DNA of 64,000 nt from the NCBI RefSeq assembly GCF_002266435.3, contig NZ_CP029426.2, positions 3,068,001 to 3,132,000 on the forward strand, written 5' to 3'. Positions 15,750 to 24,090 of this stretch are shown here, piece after piece (the first letter of the stretch is position 1; each line of letters opens with the position of its first letter). This stretch comes from Bradyrhizobium amphicarpaeae. GTDB taxonomy: Bacteria > Pseudomonadota > Alphaproteobacteria > Rhizobiales > Xanthobacteraceae. Made by a program: the position numbers and the translations under genes. The notes beneath the pieces are model-generated. The model had not been told where the DNA came from. It saw only the letters and a list, made by a program, of their open reading frames with translations, and did not search any database.

Positions 15750-16916
15750 CTAATCCTCGAACCCGTTCGGCATGTCGGCTTTCGCAAGCGCCGCCGCGCG
15801 CGCCTTCATCCAGCCATCGAGGAATGCCTTGTCGTCCGACGGCGGGTTGGACTTGCCGTACTCCGTCCATGCCGCGCCGAGCACCTCTTGCCGTTTGATC
15901 AGTCCGTTGTTGTGCGCTTCCTGCGCATCGCTCCATTGCCCGGCTTCCTTCAGCGCTTTCACCGAGCCGGGATGCACGGGCACCACCCAGTTCTTGGTCT
16001 GACGATTGGCCGCGAGCCCGCCGGCGCCAGGCGCCGAATCCTTGTAGGCGTCGTAATTCGTGATCATCGCCTTGGTGATCGCATAGACCTGGTCGGCCGG
16101 CTGCGATGCGTAGGCGACGAAGATCGGGTAGGGGTAGTTGCCGAGTTCGACCGGCTTGTCCGGCGAGATGCCAGCCCCGCAGGTCGCCGTCTGCGGGAAG
16201 AAGAACGAGCCGACCTTCTGCATCCGCGCCCAGCCTTCCTTGTCCTTGGCGGGCAGCGGCGGCCAGATCAGGCCGCGCGGCGAGGACTCGGCTTCCTTGG
16301 CGGGGCCGGTGATGGTGGTGCCGAAAGCGGCATCGACGTCGTTGTTGATCAGCCCTTTCCACATCGCGCCGTAGCTTGCGAACTCGACGGCCTTGACGTC
16401 CTTCTGCGTCAGCCCGGCGAACGCGAGCACGGCGAGCGAGTTCTGGTTCAGCGCGGGCGAGCCGACCACGAAGCCGACACGCTTGCCCTTGAGGTCCTTC
16501 AGCTCCTTCACGCCGGTGTCGGCGGCGACGCCGAGCGAGCCGCAATTGCAGTCGACGGTCGACAGCAGGATCTGGAGCGGCTGCGGGCCCCATTCCTTCG
16601 CGCCGAACTCGAACATGCCCTCCTGCGCGAAGTAGGTGCCGGATCCCATCGCCGAGGAGGCGGCGCGCTTGGCGCGCAGCGGCGCGAGGCGGGCGACGTC
16701 GTTGCCTGCGGGCAGCACGCGCACGTCGGTGCCGTATTTGTCCTTCATCATCTTGCCGACGCCGACGGCGATGTTAAAGCCGGCAGTTCCGGTGTCATAG
16801 GCGGTGAACGTCAACGTCGCCGGCAGCTTGATGTCCTCGGCGAACGAATAGCGTGTAGACGCAAAAGAAATGCCGGCCACCAAGGCAGGCGCGAGCATGA
16901 GCAGCCCACGAAGCAT
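15750..16916 (-). CDS. TAXI-family TRAP transporter solute-binding protein
   Basis: A 388-residue exported protein. The first about 26 residues (MLRGLLMLAPALVAGISFAS...) form a signal peptide that probably ends near 'YSFAED'. The mature part has the TAXI features 'LTFTAYDTGTAGFNIAVGVGKMM' and 'KDLKGKRVGFVVGSPAL'. It would bind the solute in the periplasm for the fused permease. Members of the family with known ligands bind glutamate/glutamine. GGAGGG four bases before the ATG at 16916 fixes the start; the frame is open for 40 more codons upstream but without a ribosome site. Confidence 0.92.
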   Translation of the reverse strand: MLRGLLMLAPALVAGISFASTRYSFAEDIKLPATLTFTAYDTGTAGFNIAVGVGKMMKDKYGTDVRVLPAGNDVARLAPLRAKRAASSAMGSGTYFAQEGMFEFGAKEWGPQPLQILLSTVDCNCGSLGVAADTGVKELKDLKGKRVGFVVGSPALNQNSLAVLAFAGLTQKDVKAVEFASYGAMWKGLINNDVDAAFGTTITGPAKEAESSPRGLIWPPLPAKDKEGWARMQKVGSFFFPQTATCGAGISPDKPVELGNYPYPIFVAYASQPADQVYAITKAMITNYDAYKDSAPGAGGLAANRQTKNWVVPVHPGSVKALKEAGQWSDAQEAHNNGLIKRQEVLGAAWTEYGKSNPPSDDKAFLDGWMKARAAALAKADMPNGFED

Positions 16917-17083
16917 GTTTCCCTCCAATGATCTCCGCGTTCGCCGCGAAGATTTTCGTTCTTTGTTTGAAACAGAGTTTTGTTTGAGACGGATCATGTC
17001 ATCCGCATCAGGCAATGGCAACGCTGTACCGCGCATGCAGGAATGAGACTGACAGATTGCCGCGGACGCGACGGATAACGCAG

Positions 17084-17194
17084 TCAGCTCGCGACGATTT
17101 CAATTTCATTGCCATCCGCAGCGGTTCCTCCAACTTGCGCGGGAGCTGCGCAGATGCGCACGGCGGCGTCCGCGACGATCTTAATTTCTGGCAT
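17084..17194 (-). CDS. Possible 36-residue peptide upstream of the TAXI operon
   Basis: On the minus strand an ATG at 17194 with AAAGGGA about five bases ahead opens 36 codons (MPEIKIVADAAVRICA...), ending 167 bases before the TAXI binding-protein start. It is not hydrophobic and I know no homologue. It could be a short leader gene or a chance frame. Weakly supported; listed because it is the only reasonable frame in the 370-base gap between the operon and the IclR gene. Confidence 0.22.
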   Translation of the reverse strand: MPEIKIVADAAVRICAAPAQVGGTAADGNEIEIVAS

Positions 17195-17248
17195 GCCATC
17201 CCTTTTTGTTGTCGTTGCAAAATGAGTGAGGTAGCGTCGTCTCCAAGT

Positions 17249-17272
17249 GGAATTTAATTCCGCACAGCGGAA
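17249..17272. promoter_or_regulatory. Two overlapping palindromes, probable IclR-family operator
   Basis: GGAATTTAATTCC at 17249-17261 is a perfect palindrome, and TTCCGC-ACA-GCGGAA at 17258-17272 is a second perfect one that shares TTCC with it. Both lie 16-39 bases before the start of the IclR gene. TGGAA/TTCC and TTCCGC/GCGGAA arms are typical of sites bound by IclR-family proteins. Autoregulation is likely and control of the divergent TAXI operon is possible. Confidence 0.6.
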
Positions 17273-17287
17273 CAGACGGTAGGGAAC

Positions 17288-18262
17288 ATGGGAAGACGAT
17301 CCGAGCGGTTGAGTAAGCAAGGCGTGCTCGCTGGCGATGCCGGTGAGGGTGATGTCATCCAGGTGGTCTCGCGCGCGTTCGACGTGTTGCGATGCTTCGA
17401 GGGCCACGAGGCCAGGCTCGGCAATCTCGAGATTTCAAATCGCTGCGGCCTGCCGCGCTCGACGGTGTCGCGGCTCACGCACACACTGACGCGGATGGGC
17501 CAGCTGGTCTATCTGCCGCGTGATCAGAAGTATCGGATCGGTCCGAGTGCGGTGGCGATGAGCGCTTCGATGATGAAGGGCGCGCAGCTGCGCAGCATGA
17601 TCCGGCAACGGCTGCAGGAAGTCGCCGAGCAGCTGCCTGGCACCGTCGGCTTCGTCGTGCCCGACCGCTTCCATCTGGTCTATCTGCAGTTCGCACGCTC
17701 GGCGGCCGCGCTCGGCCTGCACGAGGGCACCGGCAGCCGCATCTCGATGGCCTCGACCGCCGCGGGTGCGGCCTACACCGCCGCGCTGGCGCCGGAGATC
17801 GGCGATGCCTTCATCGCGGACGTCGAACGCGAAGCGCCCGAGGCCGCCAAGATCCTGAAGCCCCGCATCGAGGCCAACCGGCGGATGTTGCGCGAGCGCG
17901 GCTATGTCGTGGCCTGCGGCCTGTGGAGCCCGCACATCAACGGGCTCGCGGTGCCGATCTGGTCGCCGCAGTACCAGACCTTCGTCGTCATCACGATCGG
18001 CCTTCTGTCCACGATGTATGACGAGCAGCGGCTGCATGCCGAAGTCGCACCCTTGATGCTCGAGCTCGGCCGTTCGCTCGGCAGCCTGATGGAGGGCGCG
18101 GAAGGCGACGCCTTCAACAACCGCATCTCGCGTAAACCGGTCGCAATGGCCGTGCACAACAATAACAAGCCGATCAATTCGGAGGGCGTGAATGAACTGG
18201 AAGCCGGAACTCGACGAGCTCGCCCGGCGCGAAGCCTTCGCGCGGGAGATGGGCGGCGTTGA
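17288..18262 (+). CDS. IclR-family transcriptional regulator
   Basis: A 324-residue regulator. Residues about 18-80 hold the winged helix-turn-helix ('VVSRAFDVLRCF' ... 'GNLEISNRCGLPRSTVSRLTHTL'), and about 95-275 the IclR effector domain ('RISMASTAAGAAYTAAL'). The start has GTAGGGAAC just ahead. The C-terminus is unusual: about 24 residues encoded inside the next gene (71-base overlap) that are basic and not conserved-looking. It probably controls the following carboxyltransferase and oxidoreductase, or the divergent TAXI-glutaminase operon, through the palindromes just upstream. The effector is unknown. Confidence 0.88.
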   Translation: MGRRSERLSKQGVLAGDAGEGDVIQVVSRAFDVLRCFEGHEARLGNLEISNRCGLPRSTVSRLTHTLTRMGQLVYLPRDQKYRIGPSAVAMSASMMKGAQLRSMIRQRLQEVAEQLPGTVGFVVPDRFHLVYLQFARSAAALGLHEGTGSRISMASTAAGAAYTAALAPEIGDAFIADVEREAPEAAKILKPRIEANRRMLRERGYVVACGLWSPHINGLAVPIWSPQYQTFVVITIGLLSTMYDEQRLHAEVAPLMLELGRSLGSLMEGAEGDAFNNRISRKPVAMAVHNNNKPINSEGVNELEAGTRRARPARSLRAGDGRR

Positions 18263-19751
18263 CAAGGTCAAGCGACAGCATGACCAGGGCCGGCTGACTG
18301 TTCGGGAGCGTATCGACAAGCTCACTGATCGAGGCAGCTTTCACGAGATCGGTGCCGTCTCCGGCATCGGCGAGTACGATTCCAGCGGCGAGTTGCAGAA
18401 ACTGACGCCGGCGAACTGCGTGTTCGGCCGCGCGCGCGTCGACGGCCGCACCGTGGTCGTGGTCGGCGACGATTTCACGGTCCGCGGCGGTTCGGCGGAT
18501 GCGTCGATCTCCGCAAAGCCGCTGATGGCGGAGGAGATGGCGCACGATCTCCGCCTGCCCATCGTCCGTATCATCGAGGGCTCCGGCGGCGGCGGCTCGG
18601 TCAAGACCATCGAGACCAAGGGCGCAGCCAACCTGCCGGGCGGCATCGGCGGCACGCGCTGGTATCGCTTCACGACGGAGAACCTGTCGCGCGTGCCGGT
18701 GGTCGCTCTCGGTCTCGGCTCGGTTGCAGGGCTCGGCGCCGCGCGGCTTGCCGCCAGCCATTATTCGATCATGACGCGGAAGTCCGCGATGTTCGTCGCC
18801 GGCCCGCCGGTGGTGAAGGCGCTGGGGCAGGACCTCTCGAAGGAGGAGCTCGGCGGCGCCGACATCCAGACCCGCGCCGGCGCGGTCGATCATGCCGTCG
18901 ACACCGAGGAAGAGGCCTTCGCCTGCGCACGGCGCTTCCTGTCCTATCTGCCGTCGTCGGTTTACGAGCTGCCGCCGACCTTGCCCTGCGCCGACAACCC
19001 TGAACGCAGCGACGAAGCGCTGATGAAGGCGGTGCCGCGCAACCGCAAGCAGGTCTACAAGATGCGCCCGATCATCGAGTCGGTCGTCGACAGGGGTTCG
19101 TTCTTCGAGGTCGGAAAGAATTTCGGCAAGCCCATCATCGTCGGCCTCGCCCGGCTCGAAGGCAGGGCGGTGCTTCTGCTCGCCAGCGACAGCTTCCACT
19201 ATGGCGGCTCCTGGACGGCGGATGCCTGCCAGAAGGTGGTGCGCTGGGTCGACTTCGCCGAGACCTTCCATCTGCCGGTCGTCTATCTCATGGATTGCCC
19301 CGGCTTCATGATCGGTCTGGATGCCGAGAAGGCGGCGACCATCCGTCACGGCGTCCGCGTCATGGCCGCAGTGAACCAGACCACCGTGCCCTGGTGCACC
19401 GTGATCCTGCGCAACGCGTTCGGTGTTGCCGGTGTCGTGCACCAGCCGGCCGACCGCTTCTCGATCCGCTACGCCTGGCCTTCGGCCTATTGGGGCTCGC
19501 TGCCGCTCGAGGGCGGCATCGAGGCCGCCTACCGCGCCGACATCGACGCGGCCGAGGACAAGGCGGCCAAGCTGGAGGAAATCCAGGAGCGCCTCAACAA
19601 GCTGCGCTCGCCGTTCCGCTCGGCCGAGAAATTCTGGGTCGAGGAGATCATCGATCCCCGCAAGACGAGGTCGCTGCTGTGCGAATTCGCGCGTCTCGCC
19701 GAGCCGCTGCGGAAAGCGGGGCCGCCGGAGAATTTTTCGATCAGGCCGTAG
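18192..19751 (+). CDS. Acyl-CoA carboxylase, carboxyltransferase subunit
   Basis: A 519-residue carboxyltransferase of the propionyl/methylcrotonyl-CoA carboxylase beta type. It has the two crotonase-like halves: N-terminal 'RERIDKLTDRGSFHEIG' and 'RIIEGSGGGGSVKTIET' (a GSGGGG acyl-CoA loop), and C-terminal 'HFGGSWTADACQK'-like and 'DCPGFMIGLDAEK' stretches that bind biotin in the family. It carries CO2 from carboxybiotin to an acyl-CoA. No biotin carboxylase or biotin carrier gene is in the window, so it must use a distant one. It overlaps the regulator gene by 71 bases, implying cotranscription. Confidence 0.88.
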   Translation: MNWKPELDELARREAFAREMGGVDKVKRQHDQGRLTVRERIDKLTDRGSFHEIGAVSGIGEYDSSGELQKLTPANCVFGRARVDGRTVVVVGDDFTVRGGSADASISAKPLMAEEMAHDLRLPIVRIIEGSGGGGSVKTIETKGAANLPGGIGGTRWYRFTTENLSRVPVVALGLGSVAGLGAARLAASHYSIMTRKSAMFVAGPPVVKALGQDLSKEELGGADIQTRAGAVDHAVDTEEEAFACARRFLSYLPSSVYELPPTLPCADNPERSDEALMKAVPRNRKQVYKMRPIIESVVDRGSFFEVGKNFGKPIIVGLARLEGRAVLLLASDSFHYGGSWTADACQKVVRWVDFAETFHLPVVYLMDCPGFMIGLDAEKAATIRHGVRVMAAVNQTTVPWCTVILRNAFGVAGVVHQPADRFSIRYAWPSAYWGSLPLEGGIEAAYRADIDAAEDKAAKLEEIQERLNKLRSPFRSAEKFWVEEIIDPRKTRSLLCEFARLAEPLRKAGPPENFSIRP

Positions 19752-19778
19752 GCGCGCCCGAAGCACAACTCTATCACC

Positions 19779-19892
19779 GTCATCCTGAGGTGCTCGTCCT
19801 GCAACGCAGGACGAGCCTCGAAGGACGACGGCCCGGCTGCATCGGGGCCGTGCATCCTTCGAGGCTCGCCGCGCGAGCGCTTCAGGATGACG
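19779..19892. repeat. Extragenic repeat, 'CATCCTGAGG / CCTTCGAGGC' type, copy 2
   Basis: CGTCATCCTGAGGTGCTCGT at the left is mirrored by GAGCGCTTCAGGATGACG at the right; inner arms CGAGCCTCGAAGGA and CATCCTTCGAGGCTCG form the second stem. It occupies the gap between the carboxyltransferase and the GMC oxidoreductase. Confidence 0.8.
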
Positions 19893-19976
19893 GGTCGATA
19901 GACGCAATCAAGTCTTCCATCGCTTCGCAATGCCGAGCTATTCTCTCTGAAACAAGAACAACAGGAAACGCCAATC

Positions 19977-21674
19977 GTGTATGACTTCATCATCGTGGGC
20001 GGCGGCTCGGCGGGATCCGTGCTGGCCCACAGGCTTTCGGCGAAGAGTGCCAACAAGGTCCTGCTGTGCGAAGCCGGGCAGGACACGCCGCCCGGCAACG
20101 AGCCGGCCGAGATCAGGGACAGCTATCCGGGCACGGCCTATTTCGATCCGCGCTTCCACTGGACCGAGCTCAAGGTCACGACCCAGGTCGTCAGCCACAA
20201 CAATCCGAACGAAGCCCGCCCCCCTTTACGCAAATACGAGCAGGCGCGCGTGCTCGGCGGCGGCTCGTCGATCAACGGCCAGATGGCCAACCGCGGCGCG
20301 CCGACCGATTACGACGAATGGGACGCGCGCGGCGCCGAGGGCTGGCGCTGGAACGACGTGCTGCCGTTCTTCAAGAAAGTCGAGCGCGACCTCGATTTCG
20401 ACGGCCCCTACCACGGCAAGGACGGCAGGATCCCGGTCCGCCGCATCCCGCGCGAGCACTGGACCAAGCACTCGCAGGCCTTCGCCGATGCCTTCCAGCA
20501 GGCCGGCCATCAGTTCCTGCCGGATCAGAACGGCGAGTTCGTCGACGGCTTCTTCCCGGTGACGCATTCGAACCAGGCCGAGCAACGCGTCTCGGCCGCG
20601 ATGGGATATCTCGACCGCGACACCCGCCAGCGCGCCAATCTCACCATCTCTACCAACACGCAAGTCCGCGAGCTGCTGTTCGAAGGCACGCAATGCGTCG
20701 GCGTGAAAGCCGTGGTGAACGGACGCGAGCAGGAATTCCGGGGCCGCGAGATCATCCTCTCCAGCGGCGCGATTCATTCGCCCGCGCATCTGCTCCGTGC
20801 CGGCATCGGGCCGGTGGGTCACCTCAAGGATATGGGCATTCCCGTGCTGATGGGACTGCCCGGCGTCGGGCAGCGCCTGATGGATCATCCCTCGATCTCG
20901 CTGTCGTCCTTTGTCCGCCGCGGCGCGCGCATGAACGAGCATACCAGGCGCCACATGCAGCTCGGCCTGCGCTATTCCTCCGGTCTCGAGGGCGTGCCGA
21001 AGGGCGACATGTTCGTCGTCCTGCTCTCCAAATCGGCCTGGCACGCGGTCGGCGAGCAGATCGGCTCGCTGCTGACCTTCGTCAACAAGACCTATTCGGA
21101 GACCGGCCAGGTCAAGCTGGCCTCGCGCGATCCCACCGCGGAGCCAATCGTCGAGTTCAATCTGTTGTCCGACCGGCGCGATCTCGATCGCCTGATGAGC
21201 GGCTTCCGCAAGATGGCGGCCATCCAGATGAGCGACATCGTGAAGAAGGTGACGGACAAGCCGTTCCCGGCCGCCTATACCGACAAGGTCCGCAAGATCG
21301 GCGTGGTCAACAACAAGAACAGGATCCTGACCAAGATCGCCGCCACGCTGATGGACGGACCGGCGGCGCTGCGTCACTACATGATCGACAATTTCGTGGT
21401 CGAAGGGTTTACCTTCGATCAGGTGATCAACGACGACGAGGCGCTGGAAGCTTTCGTGCGCAAGGCAACCATAGGCGTCTGGCACGCCTCCTGCTCATGC
21501 CGCATGGGCCGGGCCGATGATCCCATGGCCGTGGTCGACAATCAGGGACGCGTCAGGGGCGTCCAGGGCCTGCGCGTCGTCGATGCCTCGATCTTCCCGG
21601 TGGTGCCGTGCGCCAACACCAATTTTCCGGTGCTGATGTCGGCGGAGAAGATCGCGGCTGCGATCATGCAGTAG
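19977..21674 (+). CDS. GMC-family FAD-dependent oxidoreductase
   Basis: A 565-residue flavoenzyme of the choline/alcohol dehydrogenase family. 'DFIIVGGGSAGSVLAHRLS' at residues 3-21 is the FAD dinucleotide fold, 'RVLGGGSSINGQMANRG' near 91-107 is GMC signature 1, 'SSGAIHSPAHLLRAGIGP' near 262 is signature 2, and 'WHASCSCRMG' plus 'PCANTNFPVLMSAEKIA' form the catalytic C-terminal end. It oxidises a primary or other alcohol; the substrate is not visible. The start is a GTG at 19977 with AGGAAA nine bases ahead. No ATG would keep the glycine motif. Confidence 0.9.
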   Translation: MYDFIIVGGGSAGSVLAHRLSAKSANKVLLCEAGQDTPPGNEPAEIRDSYPGTAYFDPRFHWTELKVTTQVVSHNNPNEARPPLRKYEQARVLGGGSSINGQMANRGAPTDYDEWDARGAEGWRWNDVLPFFKKVERDLDFDGPYHGKDGRIPVRRIPREHWTKHSQAFADAFQQAGHQFLPDQNGEFVDGFFPVTHSNQAEQRVSAAMGYLDRDTRQRANLTISTNTQVRELLFEGTQCVGVKAVVNGREQEFRGREIILSSGAIHSPAHLLRAGIGPVGHLKDMGIPVLMGLPGVGQRLMDHPSISLSSFVRRGARMNEHTRRHMQLGLRYSSGLEGVPKGDMFVVLLSKSAWHAVGEQIGSLLTFVNKTYSETGQVKLASRDPTAEPIVEFNLLSDRRDLDRLMSGFRKMAAIQMSDIVKKVTDKPFPAAYTDKVRKIGVVNNKNRILTKIAATLMDGPAALRHYMIDNFVVEGFTFDQVINDDEALEAFVRKATIGVWHASCSCRMGRADDPMAVVDNQGRVRGVQGLRVVDASIFPVVPCANTNFPVLMSAEKIAAAIMQ

Positions 21675-21711
21675 GCCGGGACGGACACGCGCGGCGACAC
21701 CGCGTGAGGTC

Positions 21712-21795
21712 GTCATTGCGAGGAGCGAAGCGACGAAGCAATCCAGACAGCCGCCGCAGGACGAGTCTGGATTGCTTCGCTGCGCTCGCAATGAC
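21712..21795. repeat. Extragenic repeat, 'GTCATTGCGAG...GCAATCCAG' type, copy 1
   Basis: GTCATTGCGAGGAGCGAAGC is mirrored by GCTGCGCTCGCAATGAC, and CGAAGCAATCCAGAC by GTCTGGATTGCTTCG, giving a nearly perfect stem over about 84 bases. It lies between convergent genes. Other copies are at 31635 and 48580. Confidence 0.85.
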
Positions 21796-21802
21796 AGCGG
21801 GC

Positions 21803-23278
21803 CTACAGCCGCAGCACTTTGCCGGGATTCATGATATTCTGCGGATCGAGAGCGCGCTTGATGGTCCGCATGATGTCGAGCTCGGTCTTCGAGCGGTAGT
21901 GGCTGAGCTCGTCGAGCTTGTCGATGCCGATGCCGTGCTCGGCGGAGATCGAGCCGCCCAGGGAGGTGACGAGGTCGTTCACCGCGCGCGTGATGGCGCC
22001 CTTGTATTGCGCCAGCGTCTGCTGGTCCATTCCTGATGGCCCCATGAACGAGAAATGCAGATTGCCGTCGCCGATGTGTCCCAACGGGTAGGGCCGGATG
22101 GTCGGGAGAATGTCGAGCGCGGCCTCGAGCCCACGCGCGATGAACTCCGGAATGCTGGAGATGGCGACCGAAATGTCGAAGCTCATCCCCGGTCCCTCGG
22201 CCCGTGAGGCTTCGGCAACGCTTTCCCTGATGCGCCACATGTTGCGCGACTGGTTTCCGGTCTGGGCGATCACCGCATCGAGCACGCGGCCGGCCTCGAG
22301 TTGATCGGCGAGAAACTGCTCCATCTTCTCGGACATGCCCTCCGCGCCGTCCTGGCGCGCCCGCGCGGACGACCATTCCAGCAGCAGGTACCAAGGCGTG
22401 TCCGCCTTCAGCGGATCCTGCGTGCCGGGAATGTGCCGAAGCACCATGTCCACTGCGGCGCGGCTCATCAACTCGCAGGAGCCGACATTGTCCTCTGACG
22501 CGCTATGGGCTTCCGACAGGATCTCCAGCGCCGCGCGGGGGTCGCGGATCGCCAGCCACGCGGTGCAGACGTCCTTGGGCGCCGGCCACAGCTTGAGCAC
22601 GGCCTTGGTGATGATGCCGAGCGTGCCTTCGGCCCCCATGAAGAGGTGCTTGAGGTCGTAGCCGGTGTTGTCCTTCTTCAGCGCACGCAATCCGTCCCAG
22701 ACCTCGCCGCTGGGCAGCACGACCTCGAGCCCCAGCACGAGATTGCGGGCATTGCCATAGCGCAGCACCTGCACGCCGCCGGCATTGGTCGACAAATTGC
22801 CGCCGATCATGCACGAGCCCTGGGCGCCGAGGCTGAGCGGCAGGAACCTGTCGTGCCGGCTTGCCGTCTCCTGCAGCGTCTGCAGCACGCAGCCGGCCTC
22901 GACCGTCATGGTGTAGCCGACGGGATCGACGTCCAGCACGCGGTTCATGCGGCCGAGCGACAGCACGATGCCGGTGTGCGCGGGCCACGGCGTGGCCCCA
23001 CCCATCAGGCCGGTGTTGCCACCCTGCGGCACGATGGCGATGCCGTGCTGATGGCAAAGCCGGACCACTTTCGCGACTTCCTCTGTGCTGCCGGGCCGGA
23101 CGACGGCGCCGGCACCGCCCACCAGCAATCCCCGCCAATCCGTCACGAACGGCCGCTTGCCGTGCTCGTCCTCGATGAGGCCCTTCTCACCCACGATTGC
23201 GCGCAACGCATCGCGCATCTCGGCGGTCAAGGGAGCGGTCGGAATGGCGGGATCGGACGACGGGAAGGCAGCCGGCAT
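21803..23278 (-). CDS. FAD-linked oxidase, D-2-hydroxyacid dehydrogenase type (GlcD/D-lactate dehydrogenase-like)
   Basis: A 491-residue VAO/PCMH flavoprotein. The FAD domain spans about residues 30-250 ('VRPGSTEEVAKVVRLCHQH', 'VPQGGNTGLMGGATP', 'GSCMIGGNLSTNAGG'), and the C-terminal FAD-oxidase domain follows, with 'YPLGHIGDGNLHFSF' and a terminal 'SAEHGIGIDKLDEL' whose histidines are catalytic in the family. Members oxidise D-lactate, glycolate or D-2-hydroxyglutarate. There are no GlcE/GlcF-like neighbours, so a single-chain D-2-hydroxyacid dehydrogenase is more likely. Start at 23278 supported by AGAGGAAAC; the frame is open 21 codons further. Confidence 0.9.
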   Translation of the reverse strand: MPAAFPSSDPAIPTAPLTAEMRDALRAIVGEKGLIEDEHGKRPFVTDWRGLLVGGAGAVVRPGSTEEVAKVVRLCHQHGIAIVPQGGNTGLMGGATPWPAHTGIVLSLGRMNRVLDVDPVGYTMTVEAGCVLQTLQETASRHDRFLPLSLGAQGSCMIGGNLSTNAGGVQVLRYGNARNLVLGLEVVLPSGEVWDGLRALKKDNTGYDLKHLFMGAEGTLGIITKAVLKLWPAPKDVCTAWLAIRDPRAALEILSEAHSASEDNVGSCELMSRAAVDMVLRHIPGTQDPLKADTPWYLLLEWSSARARQDGAEGMSEKMEQFLADQLEAGRVLDAVIAQTGNQSRNMWRIRESVAEASRAEGPGMSFDISVAISSIPEFIARGLEAALDILPTIRPYPLGHIGDGNLHFSFMGPSGMDQQTLAQYKGAITRAVNDLVTSLGGSISAEHGIGIDKLDELSHYRSKTELDIMRTIKRALDPQNIMNPGKVLRL

Positions 23279-23464
23279 TTTCGTTTCCTCTGGCGCATCT
23301 TGCTGTGCACTGCGCACGTGACGTGCCCTTCTATTGTTCACGTTTGGCGCGGGGAGTCTAACGGCAAGATGTCTCGAATCTCGAGCCGGTGGCGAGTGAT
23401 CCGGCTACTGTGCATGGGGTTGTTTTCGCGATTCAGTGGCGGGGCCCGCTTCAACTCATAATTT

Positions 23465-24060
23465 CGCTTTACAAGAATTCGGATATACCGTATGACTTGC
23501 CCATCCCGCCCGCCGCAAGGGGCGTTTCGCGATCGTCACGAGACGCGGGCCGGGAAGCGGTGGCCGCGACGGCGTCGGCGCGCTGGGCAGGCTGCAGGGC
23601 GGGGAATCCTCGTGAGCAGCGGCACGCGCGGTACGACACGGCGCTGACAGCTTCCTCGTTCGGTCCCGGTGGCGAGCGCACGCCAGCCATCGGAGACAGG
23701 GGCGGGGATGTGCGCGGCGGCAAAATCGTGTGGTCCTGACGCCCGGGGTCTGTGCGTCAAGTCTGTGGTGATGTCGCGGCCCAACCGGGTCGGGACATCA
23801 GTCATCCGCAAGGCGACGGGGGCAATAGTGCATCGCTCCCCGGGGAGAGCGCGACATAAGCCGTAAAACCATCCGCGCAGGGAAGGCCGGGCGACCGGCA
23901 ACACCTGTGGTCCACCCCGTGCGCGTCTTCGTTCGCACACGGGACTGCGGGTGCCAGCCGGCGCCCGGCCTTCCCTGTGCCCTTTCTGAACGTGGGGCGC
24001 AACGACGAGAGCAAAGCTCGGGCGAAATGAGCCGCGAGAATGCGGGCGTGTGTCCGCATC
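23465..24060. repeat. Long interspersed element of Bradyrhizobium type, non-coding
   Basis: This 600-base stretch between two minus-strand genes has no convincing gene. Conceptual minus-strand translations in different frames give fragments that I recall from very many copies in Bradyrhizobium and Rhodopseudomonas genomes: 'RDDRETPL', 'RASGPHDFA', 'DGFTAYVALSPG' and 'THARILAAHFARALLS'. The same conserved blocks in changing frames mean that the DNA or RNA sequence, not a protein, is conserved. The block 'GGAGAGCGCGACATAAGCCG' (23837-23856) is one of the conserved cores. Role unknown. Multi-copy status is from memory and untested. Confidence 0.55.
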
Positions 24061-24090
24061 CCGGCGGAAGCGGCTCTCTCGCAAAGCTTA

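Noticed and set aside
13411..16593. 1060-codon minus-strand frame over the TRAP genes
   Set aside because: It spans two real genes in another frame and reads as Arg/Ala/Gly-rich low-complexity protein.
23536..24084. Minus-strand frames that look like hypothetical proteins (for example with RASGPHDFA)
   Set aside because: Conserved blocks lie in different frames within a multi-copy non-coding element, so a protein is unlikely.
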